DNA of 36,628 bases from DATGWF01 sp035299585 (GTDB lineage: Bacteria > Actinomycetota > Actinomycetes > Actinomycetales > Microbacteriaceae): contig DATGWF010000006.1 of NCBI GenBank assembly GCA_035299585.1, forward strand, positions 1 to 36,628, in the 5' to 3' direction. Positions 8,446-15,733 of the stretch are shown here, one piece after another. The first letter of the stretch is position 1; every line of letters begins with the position of its first letter. Both the position numbers and the translations under genes were made by a program. The notes beneath the pieces were generated by a model, which was not told the DNA's origin, searched no databases, and saw only the letters and a program-made list of their open reading frames with translations.

Positions 8446-9225
8446 ATGAGCAGTGCGGCACACACGGTCCTCATTACCGGCGCGAGCTCGGGAATCGGCG
8501 CAGCCTACGCTGCCGAGTTTGCGAGTCGCGGCGACAATCTCATCCTGGTTGCGCGTCGCGTCGACCGGCTCGAGCAGCTCGCCGAACGGCTCCGCGCGGC
8601 ACACCGCGTCGAAGTCGATGTGTTGAGTGCTGACCTGTCGGCCGACGGTGCCGCCGGTGCGCTCTGGGGTCGGCTCGGTGGCCGCCCGATCGAAGTGCTC
8701 GTCAATAACGCCGGCTTTGGACACGGCGGACACTTTGTCGACGAAGCGCCGGAGCTCACGCGCGACGAAATCCACCTCAATGTGCTCACGCTTGTCGAGC
8801 TCGCGCGCCTCGCCCTGCCCGGAATGATGGAGCGCCGAACGGGAGCCATCGTCAATATTGCGAGCACCGCTTCGTTCCAGCCGGTACCGGGAATGGCCGT
8901 CTACGGAGCGACCAAGGCGTTCGTCCGGTCGTTCACCGAGGCGCTCTGGGCCGAAACGCGGGGGAGCGGCGTGCGCGTCCTCGCAGTGAACCCAGGCGCC
9001 ACCGCGACCGAGTTCTTCGAAGTTGCGAGCGCCAAGCCAAAGGGGATCCCAGTGCCGGTCGCACACGTTGTTTCTCGCACGATGCGTGCCCTCGACCGAG
9101 CCGACTCGCCATCCGTGGTGGTCGGGTTCTCGAACGCCGTCACCGCGAAACTCGTCCAGATTCTGCCGAAGCGGTTCGTCATCAACACGGTCGCCCGCAT
9201 GTTCCTTCCTGAGCGCACGCGGTGA
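8446..9225 (+). CDS. SDR family NAD(P)-dependent oxidoreductase
   Basis: A 259-residue classical short-chain dehydrogenase/reductase. The nucleotide-binding TGASSGIG lies at residues 11-18, NNAG at 87-90, and the catalytic triad is S140, Y153 and K157 (YGATKAF). The ARR at 36-38 after the second beta strand suggests NADP(H) preference. The substrate cannot be deduced; the long C-terminus and the LPGMMERRTGAIVNI segment resemble the DltE/3-ketoacyl-type SDRs often annotated only at family level. I chose the ATG at 8446 because GGGGTGG sits just upstream and it begins the normal distance from the Rossmann motif; a GTG at 8431 would add five residues. Confidence 0.9.
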   Translation: MSSAAHTVLITGASSGIGAAYAAEFASRGDNLILVARRVDRLEQLAERLRAAHRVEVDVLSADLSADGAAGALWGRLGGRPIEVLVNNAGFGHGGHFVDEAPELTRDEIHLNVLTLVELARLALPGMMERRTGAIVNIASTASFQPVPGMAVYGATKAFVRSFTEALWAETRGSGVRVLAVNPGATATEFFEVASAKPKGIPVPVAHVVSRTMRALDRADSPSVVVGFSNAVTAKLVQILPKRFVINTVARMFLPERTR

Positions 9226-9389
9226 GCGCACTGGGCTCGACTCGACGAATGTGAAGGCCCGGGCTATCGTCGCGTGCTCACACCGGTGACCGCCGACTGC
9301 GGGACTGTTTTCGCCTCGATCTCCGTTCTCGCTTGAGTGCCGCCGCTCACGCCGCTCGGCAAACGTCCGGGGTGGGGGCAGACGCGGCG

Positions 9390-9395
9390 TAAACT
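9390..9395 (+). promoter_or_regulatory. Candidate -10 (TAAACT), leaderless trhO
   Basis: TAAACT ends six bases before the GTG of trhO (9402); the gap GACCTC holds no ribosome-binding site. The region 9226-9389 upstream shows no gene. A leaderless transcript is inferred. Confidence 0.5.
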
Positions 9396-9401
9396 GACCT
9401 C

Positions 9402-10280
9402 GTGGCAGTGCACAAGGTTCTGTTGTTTTACGGCTTCTCACCAATCGCCGACCCCGATGCGGTTCGTCTCTGGCAACGTGACCTGTGCGAACTGCTCGGC
9501 CTCGGCGGGCGCATCATCGTTTCGCCCCACGGCATCAACGGCACCGTCGGCGGCGAGCTGAGCGCGGTCAAGAAGTATTGGCGCAAAACCCGCGAGTTTC
9601 CGCCCTTCAAGAACATCGACTTCAAGTGGAGCGAGGGCGACGGCACCGAGTTCCCTCGCCTCAGCGTCAAAGTCCGTCCCGAACTGGTGGGCTTCGGCGC
9701 GCCGAACGAGGTCATCGTGGATAAGAACGGCGTTGTCGGTGGCGGCGTGCACCTGAAGCCGCACGAACTCCACGAGCTCGTGGCGGAAAAAGACGTCGTC
9801 TTTTTCGACGGACGCAACAAGTGGGAAGCCGAAATCGGGCGCTTCAAGGATGCCGTCGTTCCCGACGTCGATACCTCGCACGACTTCATTCGAGAGCTCG
9901 AGAGTGGCAAATACGACCACCTCAAGGATCAGCCGGTCGTCACCTACTGCACCGGTGGCATCCGCTGTGAAATCCTTAGCTCACTGATGGTTCAGCGCGG
10001 CTTCACGGAGGTCTATCAGTTGGACGGCGGCATCGTCCGCTATGGCGAAACCTTCGGCGACGCCGGACTGTGGGAAGGGTCGCTCGCGATTTTCGACAAC
10101 CGAAAGGCCATGACGTTCAGCCCTGACGCCCGGGTCATCAGCTCCTGTGCCTTCTGTGGTGATCCCAGTGCCCGGCTGGAAAACTGCGCGGAACCGAGCT
10201 GTCGGAGTCAGCTTGTCGTGTGTGACACATGTGCGGATGACGTTGTCACCTGCGTGGAGCATGAGGGGGTATTGGCATGA
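9402..10280 (+). CDS. trhO: tRNA uridine(34) hydroxylase, rhodanese-related
   Basis: A 292-residue TrhO (YceA) protein. TrhO hydroxylates U34 of certain tRNAs using oxygen, giving 5-hydroxyuridine, the precursor of wobble modifications. The N-terminal ferredoxin-like domain has FYGFSPIADPDAVRLWQ and RIIVSPHGINGTVGG. The central rhodanese domain carries DVVFFDGRNKWEAEIGRF and the active loop YCTGGIRCE with the candidate catalytic C183. The C-terminus holds CAFCGDPSARLENC and a CDTC pair that may bind metal. The start is GTG 9402; it probably lacks a leader. The TGA overlaps the ATG of the next small gene (ATGA at 10277-10280). Confidence 0.95.
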   Translation: MAVHKVLLFYGFSPIADPDAVRLWQRDLCELLGLGGRIIVSPHGINGTVGGELSAVKKYWRKTREFPPFKNIDFKWSEGDGTEFPRLSVKVRPELVGFGAPNEVIVDKNGVVGGGVHLKPHELHELVAEKDVVFFDGRNKWEAEIGRFKDAVVPDVDTSHDFIRELESGKYDHLKDQPVVTYCTGGIRCEILSSLMVQRGFTEVYQLDGGIVRYGETFGDAGLWEGSLAIFDNRKAMTFSPDARVISSCAFCGDPSARLENCAEPSCRSQLVVCDTCADDVVTCVEHEGVLA

Positions 10281-10444
10281 GTGATCCAGGGAACTTTGGC
10301 GGACCGTTCAACATTCCGCCGGGTGCGAATGACTTCCAAGAGCAGGAAAACGACCCCACACCGTGGTATCGCCGGCCGAGCCTGTGGCTCCTCGCGGGAC
10401 TTGTCTTCGTTGGAGCAATGACGTCGGTGTTCGGTCCGAGGTGA
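10277..10444 (+). CDS. Small single-span membrane protein (55 residues)
   Basis: A short gene between trhO and the next unknown gene. The product has a polar, Pro/Asn-rich N-terminus (MSDPGNFGGPFNIPPGAND, then EQENDPTPWYRRPS) and one hydrophobic span, LWLLAGLVFVGAMTSVF (about 37-53), with Arg residues before and after it. I do not recognise it. Support for it being real: ATGA overlap with the trhO stop at one end, a GTGA overlap with the next start at the other, and codon use like the neighbours. Function unknown; co-translation with trhO is inferred. Confidence 0.7.
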   Translation: MSDPGNFGGPFNIPPGANDFQEQENDPTPWYRRPSLWLLAGLVFVGAMTSVFGPR

Positions 10445-10884
10445 TTCAGGAACTCCTCGAACTCGTCCAGGCCAAGCCGCGCGAACTCATTGCCCGAATG
10501 GAACAGCCCCGCGCGATCGGGCCCATTCGCCGTGCGCCACGTCTGGTCGCCGTTGCCGAGTGTTGGCGACTGGGGGCGATACTGCTCGACACCGAGGGTC
10601 AGCTGTATGCCGCGGGAACAGTCATCCGGGCAGAGCGGGAGCGTCAACACGGCTACCCCTCACGTCTGGCAGAACAGCGAGCGGAACTCAAGGCTGCCGC
10701 CCAGCGTGGCGGAATCGACCAGGGACGAACCGTCAATCTTGACGTGCGCCGCCTCGACACGGACCATCCCAGCCCACCGCTTCGAGACCGCGACGGCATC
10801 CTCGAGGTTGAATGGGCGCCCAACGCCTGGGTTCCGCTGGAGCCGTATCTGCGCGAGCGTATTGCGTTGATGCCGAACGCCTAG
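10441..10884 (+). CDS. Conserved hypothetical protein, trhO operon
   Basis: A 147-residue soluble protein starting with GTG 10441, which overlaps the previous TGA. It has a helical N-terminus (IQELLELVQAKPRELIARM), a central beta-rich part (APRLVAVAECWRLGAILLD, then QLYAAGTVIRA), an Arg-rich helix (about 63-85) and a C-terminal VEWAPNAWVPLEPYLRERI. The pattern is familiar from Microbacteriaceae; I recall that automatic annotation sometimes labels such proteins 'glutaminase', but I see no Ser-x-x-Lys or other glutaminase active-site motif and do not adopt that name. The stop shares CTAG (10881-10884) with convergent metY. Confidence 0.75.
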   Translation: MIQELLELVQAKPRELIARMEQPRAIGPIRRAPRLVAVAECWRLGAILLDTEGQLYAAGTVIRAERERQHGYPSRLAEQRAELKAAAQRGGIDQGRTVNLDVRRLDTDHPSPPLRDRDGILEVEWAPNAWVPLEPYLRERIALMPNA

Positions 10885-12176
10885 GCGCCGGCCGAAGCGA
10901 AGCCGCGTCCCAGGTCCGCGATGATGTCGTCTGAGTCCTCAATGCCAATCGAGAGGCGAATCAGACCGTCTCGCACTCCCGCATTGGCTCGCTGCTGTGC
11001 GGTGAGTCCCGAATTGATGGTCGACGCCGGATGCAGTATGAGGGTCCGCACGTCACCGATGTTCGCGAGATGGCTGATGAGCTGCACGCCCTCAACGAAG
11101 CGGGCGCCCGCGTCAATCCCGCCGGCGATTTCGAAGGAGACAATACCGCCGCCGCCTCGTGGGAGGAGCCGTCCGGCAACCTCTGACGTGGCCTGTCCGG
11201 TCGCCGTCGGATAGTAGACCCGCTCAACCGCGGGGTGCTGCTCGAGGAACGCGACGACCGCGTTCGCGTTTGAGACATGCTGCCGCATCCGAAGCGAGAG
11301 CGTCTCGATGCCCTGCAGCAGAAGGAAGCTATTGAACGGCGACGGAGCTGGCCCGTAATCGCGGAGGAGGAGTGAGCGCAACCGGGTCGTGTAGGCGAGT
11401 GGTCCGAACCGCTCCCAGTACCCGGCGTCGCCATGACCCAAATCGGCGTGGTGGAAACCTGGCCAGCGGTCCGCATCATCGAAGGCAAACTGGCCGCCAC
11501 TGACGACGACCCCGCCAATCACGCGACCGTGGCCGGCCAGATACTTCGTGGTCGAATGCACGACAATATCGGCGCCGTGAGCGAGGGGCTGCATCAGGTA
11601 CGGCGTGGCGAGGGTGTTGTCGACGACGAGTGGCACACCGGACGCGTGCGCAATCTTCGCGACCGCCGGAATGTCGAGGACGGAACCGAGTGGATTCCCA
11701 ATGCTTTCGGCAAAGAAAGCGCGCGTGTTCGGGCGAACCGCGGATTGCCAATCCTCGAGCGAGCTGAGGTCCGAGACCAATGTGACGTCGATGCCCAGTT
11801 CGGCGAACCGCTTCAACAACAGGTTCGTGCTCCCGCCGTACAGCTGCGACGAGGCGACGATGTGGTCACCCGACCGGGCCAGATTGAGGAGGGCGAGCGC
11901 CGTGGCCGCTTGTCCGCTTGCCGTGAGTACGGCGGAAACGCCACCCTCGAGCGCGGCAATGCGGTTCTCGACGACGGTGTTGGTCGGGTTGGCAATCCGT
12001 GAGTAGTCGTAGCCGTCTCCCTCGAGTCGGAACGAGGCCGCAGCTTCCTCGATTGACTCGTAGACGAAACTTGTGCTCGCAAAAATAGGCGGAATCCGCG
12101 CTCCGGTGACCGGTTCGGGCGAGGTTCCCGCGTGAATCTGCAGGGTGTCGAAGCCCCACGCCGAAGAATGTGCCAT
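10881..12176 (-). CDS. metY: O-acetylhomoserine sulfhydrylase (PLP, Cys/Met metabolism)
   Basis: A 431-residue gamma-family PLP enzyme that makes homocysteine from O-acetylhomoserine and sulfide; the length and N-terminus (FDTLQIHAGTSPEPVTGARIPPIF) match MetY rather than the shorter MetB/MetZ. Visible: YSRIANPTNTVVENRIAALE, SGQAATALALL, VVDNTLATPYL with the PLP-binding D186, HSTTKYLAGHG with the Schiff-base lysine K211, and PSPFNSFLLLQGIETLSLR. I chose ATG 12176; the frame continues upstream but only through antisense of the LacI-family gene. A TACGCT hexamer ends six bases upstream, so it is probably leaderless. Divergent from the regulator gene at 12252. Confidence 0.94.
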   Translation of the reverse strand: MAHSSAWGFDTLQIHAGTSPEPVTGARIPPIFASTSFVYESIEEAAASFRLEGDGYDYSRIANPTNTVVENRIAALEGGVSAVLTASGQAATALALLNLARSGDHIVASSQLYGGSTNLLLKRFAELGIDVTLVSDLSSLEDWQSAVRPNTRAFFAESIGNPLGSVLDIPAVAKIAHASGVPLVVDNTLATPYLMQPLAHGADIVVHSTTKYLAGHGRVIGGVVVSGGQFAFDDADRWPGFHHADLGHGDAGYWERFGPLAYTTRLRSLLLRDYGPAPSPFNSFLLLQGIETLSLRMRQHVSNANAVVAFLEQHPAVERVYYPTATGQATSEVAGRLLPRGGGGIVSFEIAGGIDAGARFVEGVQLISHLANIGDVRTLILHPASTINSGLTAQQRANAGVRDGLIRLSIGIEDSDDIIADLGRGFASAGA

Positions 12177-12182
12177 GTCCAC

Positions 12183-12188
12183 AGCGTA
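12183..12188 (-). promoter_or_regulatory. Candidate -10 (TACGCT), leaderless metY
   Basis: On the minus strand TACGCT ends six bases before the metY ATG (12176), with GTGGAC in between and no ribosome-binding site. Confidence 0.42.
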
Positions 12189-12218
12189 ATTCCTGCGGGC
12201 AAAGCTGATCCGAGACTC

Positions 12219-12233
12219 GTAACGCGGCGTCAC
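12219..12233. promoter_or_regulatory. Candidate LacI-family operator palindrome
   Basis: GTAACGCGGCGTCAC is a 15-base imperfect palindrome (six of seven arm pairs match, centre 12226) lying in the 75-base region between metY and the LacI-family gene. It sits just before the regulator's candidate -10 and about 30 bases upstream of the metY -10. Position and symmetry suggest an operator for the adjacent regulator; no experimental motif is known to me. Confidence 0.35.
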
Positions 12234-12239
12234 ACGGAA

Positions 12240-12245
12240 TAGCAT
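12240..12245 (+). promoter_or_regulatory. Candidate -10 (TAGCAT), leaderless LacI-family gene
   Basis: TAGCAT ends six bases before the ATG at 12252. The only other ATG nearby (12244) is out of frame. No Shine-Dalgarno is present. Confidence 0.45.
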
Positions 12246-12251
12246 GAGTTC

Positions 12252-13268
12252 ATGCCGCTTATTGGGGAGATTGCCGGCCTGCTCGGTCTCGACCGGACGA
12301 CAGTTTCGCGAGCCTTGCGTGGCGAGCCCGGAATTCAACGCGAAACCGTCGATGCGGTCCGCGATCTCGCGTCCGAGCTCCGCTCCGCACCGAAGACCAG
12401 CGGTGCGTGGGGACGGCGTTCTTCCGCTGTCGGTGTAGTCGTGCCATCGGTCAATCGTTGGTTTTACACCCTCGTGCTGAGCGGCATCGACAAGGTACTC
12501 GCGGAGAACGACTTTGACCTGGTCCTCTACGACCTCTCCCAGCCCGCGAACGTCGCCCGGCTCTTCGACCGCGAGCACCTCGTCAATCGGGTCGACGGCC
12601 TGCTCATCATCGCCACCGAGTTCGAGCTCGCACAATGGGATGTCCTCATCGGTTCGGAGCTCCCGATGATTTCGGTGGGGCCCGCGATTCCAGAACTCCG
12701 CCGGATCGGTGTCGATGATTTTCAAGTCGCGACGGCCGTCACCGAACGGGTCATCGCTTACGGCCACACCCGCATCGGCTACCTCGGCGGCTTCGACGAA
12801 ACGGCTCTGGTTGACTCCTCCGTCAACGATCGTGAGCGCGCCTTTCGGGACACACTCGCCGCCGCGGACATTCCCTTCCACCCCGAGTGGAATATCTCTG
12901 GCGAATACCGGATGGGGAAGGCCAAGGAGGCCACCGAGGTGTTCCTCGCTCAGGGGGACCTTCCGACCGCGATTGTGTGCGCCTCCGACGAGATGGCGCT
13001 CGGCGCGCTGTATGCCGTGAGCGCTGCCGGGCTGACCCCGGGACGCGAAATCTCACTCATCGGCATTGACGGGCACGAATACGGCGAATCCTTCGGTCTT
13101 GCGACGGCCGCGCAGTATCCCGATGAGCAGGGTGCGCTTGCCGCCGACGCCATCGTTTCGGAGCTCTCTGGCCGACCGTTCCGTTCAACCTTTGTCCCCG
13201 CCCGCTGGAACATTATTGAGCGGGCGTCCCTCGGCCGGCCACTCGACCAGGCGAACCGCGCGGAGTAG
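12252..13268 (+). CDS. LacI family transcriptional regulator
   Basis: A 338-residue regulator with an N-terminal helix-turn-helix and hinge (about 1-50: IGEIAGLLGLDRTTVSRALRG is the recognition region), followed by a periplasmic-binding-protein-like effector domain. Domain landmarks are VGVVVPSVNRWFYTLVLSGI, VDGLLIIATEF, ERVIAYGHTRIGYLGG, AIVCASDEMALGALYAVSAAG and ISLIGIDGHEYGESFGLAT. The start at 12252 gives a slightly short head, so the HTH begins almost at residue 1, as usual for LacI proteins. Ligand unknown; most LacI members sense sugars, yet this one is divergent from metY. Its TAG stop is the first half of the -10 of the downstream SRPBCC gene. Confidence 0.9.
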   Translation: MPLIGEIAGLLGLDRTTVSRALRGEPGIQRETVDAVRDLASELRSAPKTSGAWGRRSSAVGVVVPSVNRWFYTLVLSGIDKVLAENDFDLVLYDLSQPANVARLFDREHLVNRVDGLLIIATEFELAQWDVLIGSELPMISVGPAIPELRRIGVDDFQVATAVTERVIAYGHTRIGYLGGFDETALVDSSVNDRERAFRDTLAAADIPFHPEWNISGEYRMGKAKEATEVFLAQGDLPTAIVCASDEMALGALYAVSAAGLTPGREISLIGIDGHEYGESFGLATAAQYPDEQGALAADAIVSELSGRPFRSTFVPARWNIIERASLGRPLDQANRAE

Positions 13269-13271
13269 GGT
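13266..13271 (+). promoter_or_regulatory. Candidate -10 (TAGGGT) of the SRPBCC gene, overlapping the LacI stop
   Basis: The hexamer starts with the TAG stop of the regulator gene (13266-13268) and ends seven bases before the ATG at 13279. No Shine-Dalgarno is visible (the bases between are AAGGCAC, too close to act normally), so a leaderless transcript is possible. Confidence 0.4.
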
Positions 13272-13278
13272 AAGGCAC

Positions 13279-13749
13279 ATGCCCCACGCACATCTCGACG
13301 CAACTGTCCGAATCTCCGCTCCGGCGGATGCCGTATTTGCCCGACTCCAGGATCTCAGCCGTTTCAACGACTGGAACCCGTTCCCCTCGATGGACCCGAC
13401 AACTGTCTCCACCCACGAGGGGCCGGCCAGCGGTCCAGGGGCGATCTTCACCTACGAGGGCAAGCGACTCGGCAAGGGTCGGATGGAAATCACATCGGTC
13501 GAGGCCCCGTCGCGGGTCAACATCCGCATGACGTTCTGGCGAGGTGCAAGCACGAGCGAGGCCAGCTCGGCGTTCACGGTCCACCCGACCGATGGCGGCT
13601 CGGAGGTGCACTGGATCTTCGATGAGGACCGCGGCTTCGGAATGTTCCTCGCCGGCAAGCTCATGTTTGATCGCATGATGACCGGCACCTTCACGAGCGG
13701 CCTCGAAAGGCTCAAGGCACTCGTCGAGGCGGAGGCGCACTCCGCCTAG
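13279..13749 (+). CDS. SRPBCC family (START/polyketide cyclase-like) protein
   Basis: A 156-residue helix-grip protein of the SRPBCC superfamily, which bind hydrophobic ligands in a cavity. Characteristic: ATVRISAPADAVFARLQDLSRFNDWNPF (first strand and helices), PGAIFTYEGKRLGKGRMEI, a GSEVHWIFDED strand, and a long C-terminal helix ending TSGLERLKALVEAEA. Ligand and function are unknown. Its stop overlaps the stop of convergent nifS in the palindrome CTAG (13746-13749). Codon use resembles the neighbours. Confidence 0.87.
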   Translation: MPHAHLDATVRISAPADAVFARLQDLSRFNDWNPFPSMDPTTVSTHEGPASGPGAIFTYEGKRLGKGRMEITSVEAPSRVNIRMTFWRGASTSEASSAFTVHPTDGGSEVHWIFDEDRGFGMFLAGKLMFDRMMTGTFTSGLERLKALVEAEAHSA

Positions 13750-14885
13750 CGTGCGATTGTCCAGCCGAGGCCTGCGAGTGCGCTCGCGGTCGCATCGATC
13801 GCGGCATCGATGTCGTCGGCGGTTGAGTCGCGACCGAGCGAGAACCGCACCGCGCTGAGTGCGGTATCGGAGTCGATTCCAATCGCGGTGAGCACCGAGC
13901 TGGGCTCGTCGCTCCCGGCCGAGCACGCCGAGCCGCTTGAGCACTGCACCCCGCGTTCTTCAATTCCGATGAGCAACGCTTCGCCACTGATGCCGGGAAA
14001 GACGAACGAGGCAATGTGCGGTGCGCGGCGTTCAGGATCCCCGGTCGGCGTGACGCCGGGGTTCAGTCGTGTCAGACCGGCGGTGAGGCGTTCGCGAAGT
14101 GCGGTCACGCGGGCCGCGGTCTGCTCACGCTCCTGAGAGGCGAGCGCGAGCGCCGTTGCGAGGGCAATCGCGCCCGGCAGGTTTTCGGTGCCGGAACGAC
14201 GGTCGCGCTGTTGGCCACCTCCCCAGACGGTCGGTTCGAGCGGCAGTTCCGAGCGGATGTATGCCGCGCCAATACCCTGCGGGGCTCCCACCTTGTGGCC
14301 CGAGAGGCTGATCGCATCGAGCTGGATTCCGCGAAGGTCGCGCCACTCCACGGACTGCACCGCATCGGTGTGCACGAGTGCACCGGCCCGCCGACTGAGC
14401 TCACTGATTGCGGCCAAATCGTGTTCGGTGCCAATTTCGTTGTTTGCGGCCATGAGCGTGACGAGGGTGGTGTCGTCGCGAAGCGCCCGTTCAAGCGCGC
14501 CCGGCTCGAGCGTGCCATTCGAATCGAGATCGACCCATGTCACCTCGAAGTCGTGCCACCGCTGCAACCAGGCAAGCGTGGCGCGGACGCTACTGTGCTC
14601 GGTTGCGGCCGAGACGATGTGCCGGCCGCGGGGCGAGCCGAGCGCGAGGCCGGAAATGGCGAGATTGTTGGACTCGGTGCCGCCGGAAGTGAAGACGACG
14701 TCGCCAACTGACCAACCGAGCGCTGCCGCGCACGTCTCGCGCGCCCAGTCGAGTGCTCGAGCCGCATTGAGTCCGCGTTCATGCCGGCTCGATGGGTTGC
14801 CGAACTCGCTCGTGAGCGACGGCCACATCGCTCGAAGCGCTTCCGCCCGCGGCGGGCTCGTGGCGGCGTGGTCGAGATATGTCAC
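13746..14885 (-). CDS. Cysteine desulfurase (NifS/IscS-type), NAD operon
   Basis: A 379-residue class V PLP enzyme that removes sulfur from cysteine for Fe-S cluster assembly. Motifs: YLDHAATSPP near the N-terminus, SGGTESNNLA, ATEHSSV (104 region), HTDAVQSVEW, the PLP lysine K198 in SLSGHKVGAPQG, and the catalytic cysteine C321 in SSGSACSAGSDEPSS. It is the last gene of the nrtR-nadA-nadB-nadC run and overlaps nadC by four bases. In Bacillus subtilis a nifS-like gene also lies beside the nad biosynthetic genes, and NadA needs a [4Fe-4S] cluster, so a dedicated role in NadA maturation is a fair inference. Confidence 0.92.
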   Translation of the reverse strand: MTYLDHAATSPPRAEALRAMWPSLTSEFGNPSSRHERGLNAARALDWARETCAAALGWSVGDVVFTSGGTESNNLAISGLALGSPRGRHIVSAATEHSSVRATLAWLQRWHDFEVTWVDLDSNGTLEPGALERALRDDTTLVTLMAANNEIGTEHDLAAISELSRRAGALVHTDAVQSVEWRDLRGIQLDAISLSGHKVGAPQGIGAAYIRSELPLEPTVWGGGQQRDRRSGTENLPGAIALATALALASQEREQTAARVTALRERLTAGLTRLNPGVTPTGDPERRAPHIASFVFPGISGEALLIGIEERGVQCSSGSACSAGSDEPSSVLTAIGIDSDTALSAVRFSLGRDSTADDIDAAIDATASALAGLGWTIAR

Positions 14886-15733
14886 GGTGTGTGGTTGATG
14901 TCGAGGCCAAGGTCGAGCGCACGCGCCGAGTGGGTGAGTGCGCCCACGGAAATCACGTCGACACCGGTGCTGGCGATGTCGCGGACCGTCTCGAGGGTCA
15001 CGCCGCCGCTCGCTTCGACCGTCGCTCGACCGTCGATGAGAGCGACCCCAGCGCGCAGATCGGCAAGGCTGAAATTGTCCAGCATGATGATCGGGACCCC
15101 CGCGTCGAGGAGCGGCGGAATCTGATCGAGCCGGTCCACCTCCACTTCGAAGGCGACCGTGTGGCCGAGCTGAGCACGTGCGGTACGGAGGGCATCCGTC
15201 ACCGAAGCGCCGCTCGCCGTCAGGATGGCCAGATGGTTGTCCTTGACCATGACGGCATCGCTGAGTGAGAACCGGTGGTTGAAGCCGCCGCCATCCCGGA
15301 CGGCTTGGCGCTCGAGGATGCGCAGGCCCGGGGTGGTCTTTCGGGTGTCGACGATGCGAGCCCCGGTCCCGTCGACGGCATCAACGAACTGACGAGTCAG
15401 CGTTGCAATCCCGGACATGCGTTGCACCAGGTTCAGGCCGATGCGCTCGGCCCGCAGGATTCCTCGGGCCGGCCCAGTGACCGTTGCCAGTCGAGAACCG
15501 GCCTCGAAGCGATCGCCGTCACACGTGTGCCAGGTGACCTGGCTCGAAGCGTCCGCGAGGGTGAACGCGGTCGTCCACGCCTCGCATCCGCTAAATACGC
15601 CGGGTTCCCGGGCGACGAGGTCGGCCCGGGCCGTGGCATTCTCCGGGATCAGCGCGGCCGATGCGTCACCCCAGGGGGCGTCTTCGGCGAGTGCATTCGC
15701 GACGATGTCGTGCAAGGTGAACGCATTAGACAT
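14882..15733 (-). CDS. nadC: Nicotinate-nucleotide pyrophosphorylase (quinolinate phosphoribosyltransferase)
   Basis: A 283-residue NadC, which condenses quinolinate with PRPP and decarboxylates it to nicotinate mononucleotide. Visible motifs: ALAEDAPWGDASAALIP, ILRAERIGLNLVQRMSGIAT, the phosphate-binding DTRKTTPGLRILERQAVRDGG (shown in part), KDNHL, EVEVDRLDQ, IMLDNFS, EASGGVTLETVRDIA and DVISVGALTHSA. ATG 15733 has a GGAGG Shine-Dalgarno seven bases upstream. It overlaps the end of nadB by eight bases and the start of nifS by four, so translation is coupled in both directions. Confidence 0.96.
   Translation of the reverse strand: MSNAFTLHDIVANALAEDAPWGDASAALIPENATARADLVAREPGVFSGCEAWTTAFTLADASSQVTWHTCDGDRFEAGSRLATVTGPARGILRAERIGLNLVQRMSGIATLTRQFVDAVDGTGARIVDTRKTTPGLRILERQAVRDGGGFNHRFSLSDAVMVKDNHLAILTASGASVTDALRTARAQLGHTVAFEVEVDRLDQIPPLLDAGVPIIMLDNFSLADLRAGVALIDGRATVEASGGVTLETVRDIASTGVDVISVGALTHSARALDLGLDINHTP

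Noticed and set aside
9226..9389. A possible small gene between the SDR gene and trhO
   Set aside because: The starts present run into stops within a few codons or lack a ribosome site, and no conserved residue pattern is visible.
12177..12881. An upstream extension of metY, and a plus-strand frame starting at 12244
   Set aside because: Both run through the LacI-family gene in a wrong frame or strand; MetY and LacI landmarks begin at 12176 and 12252 respectively.
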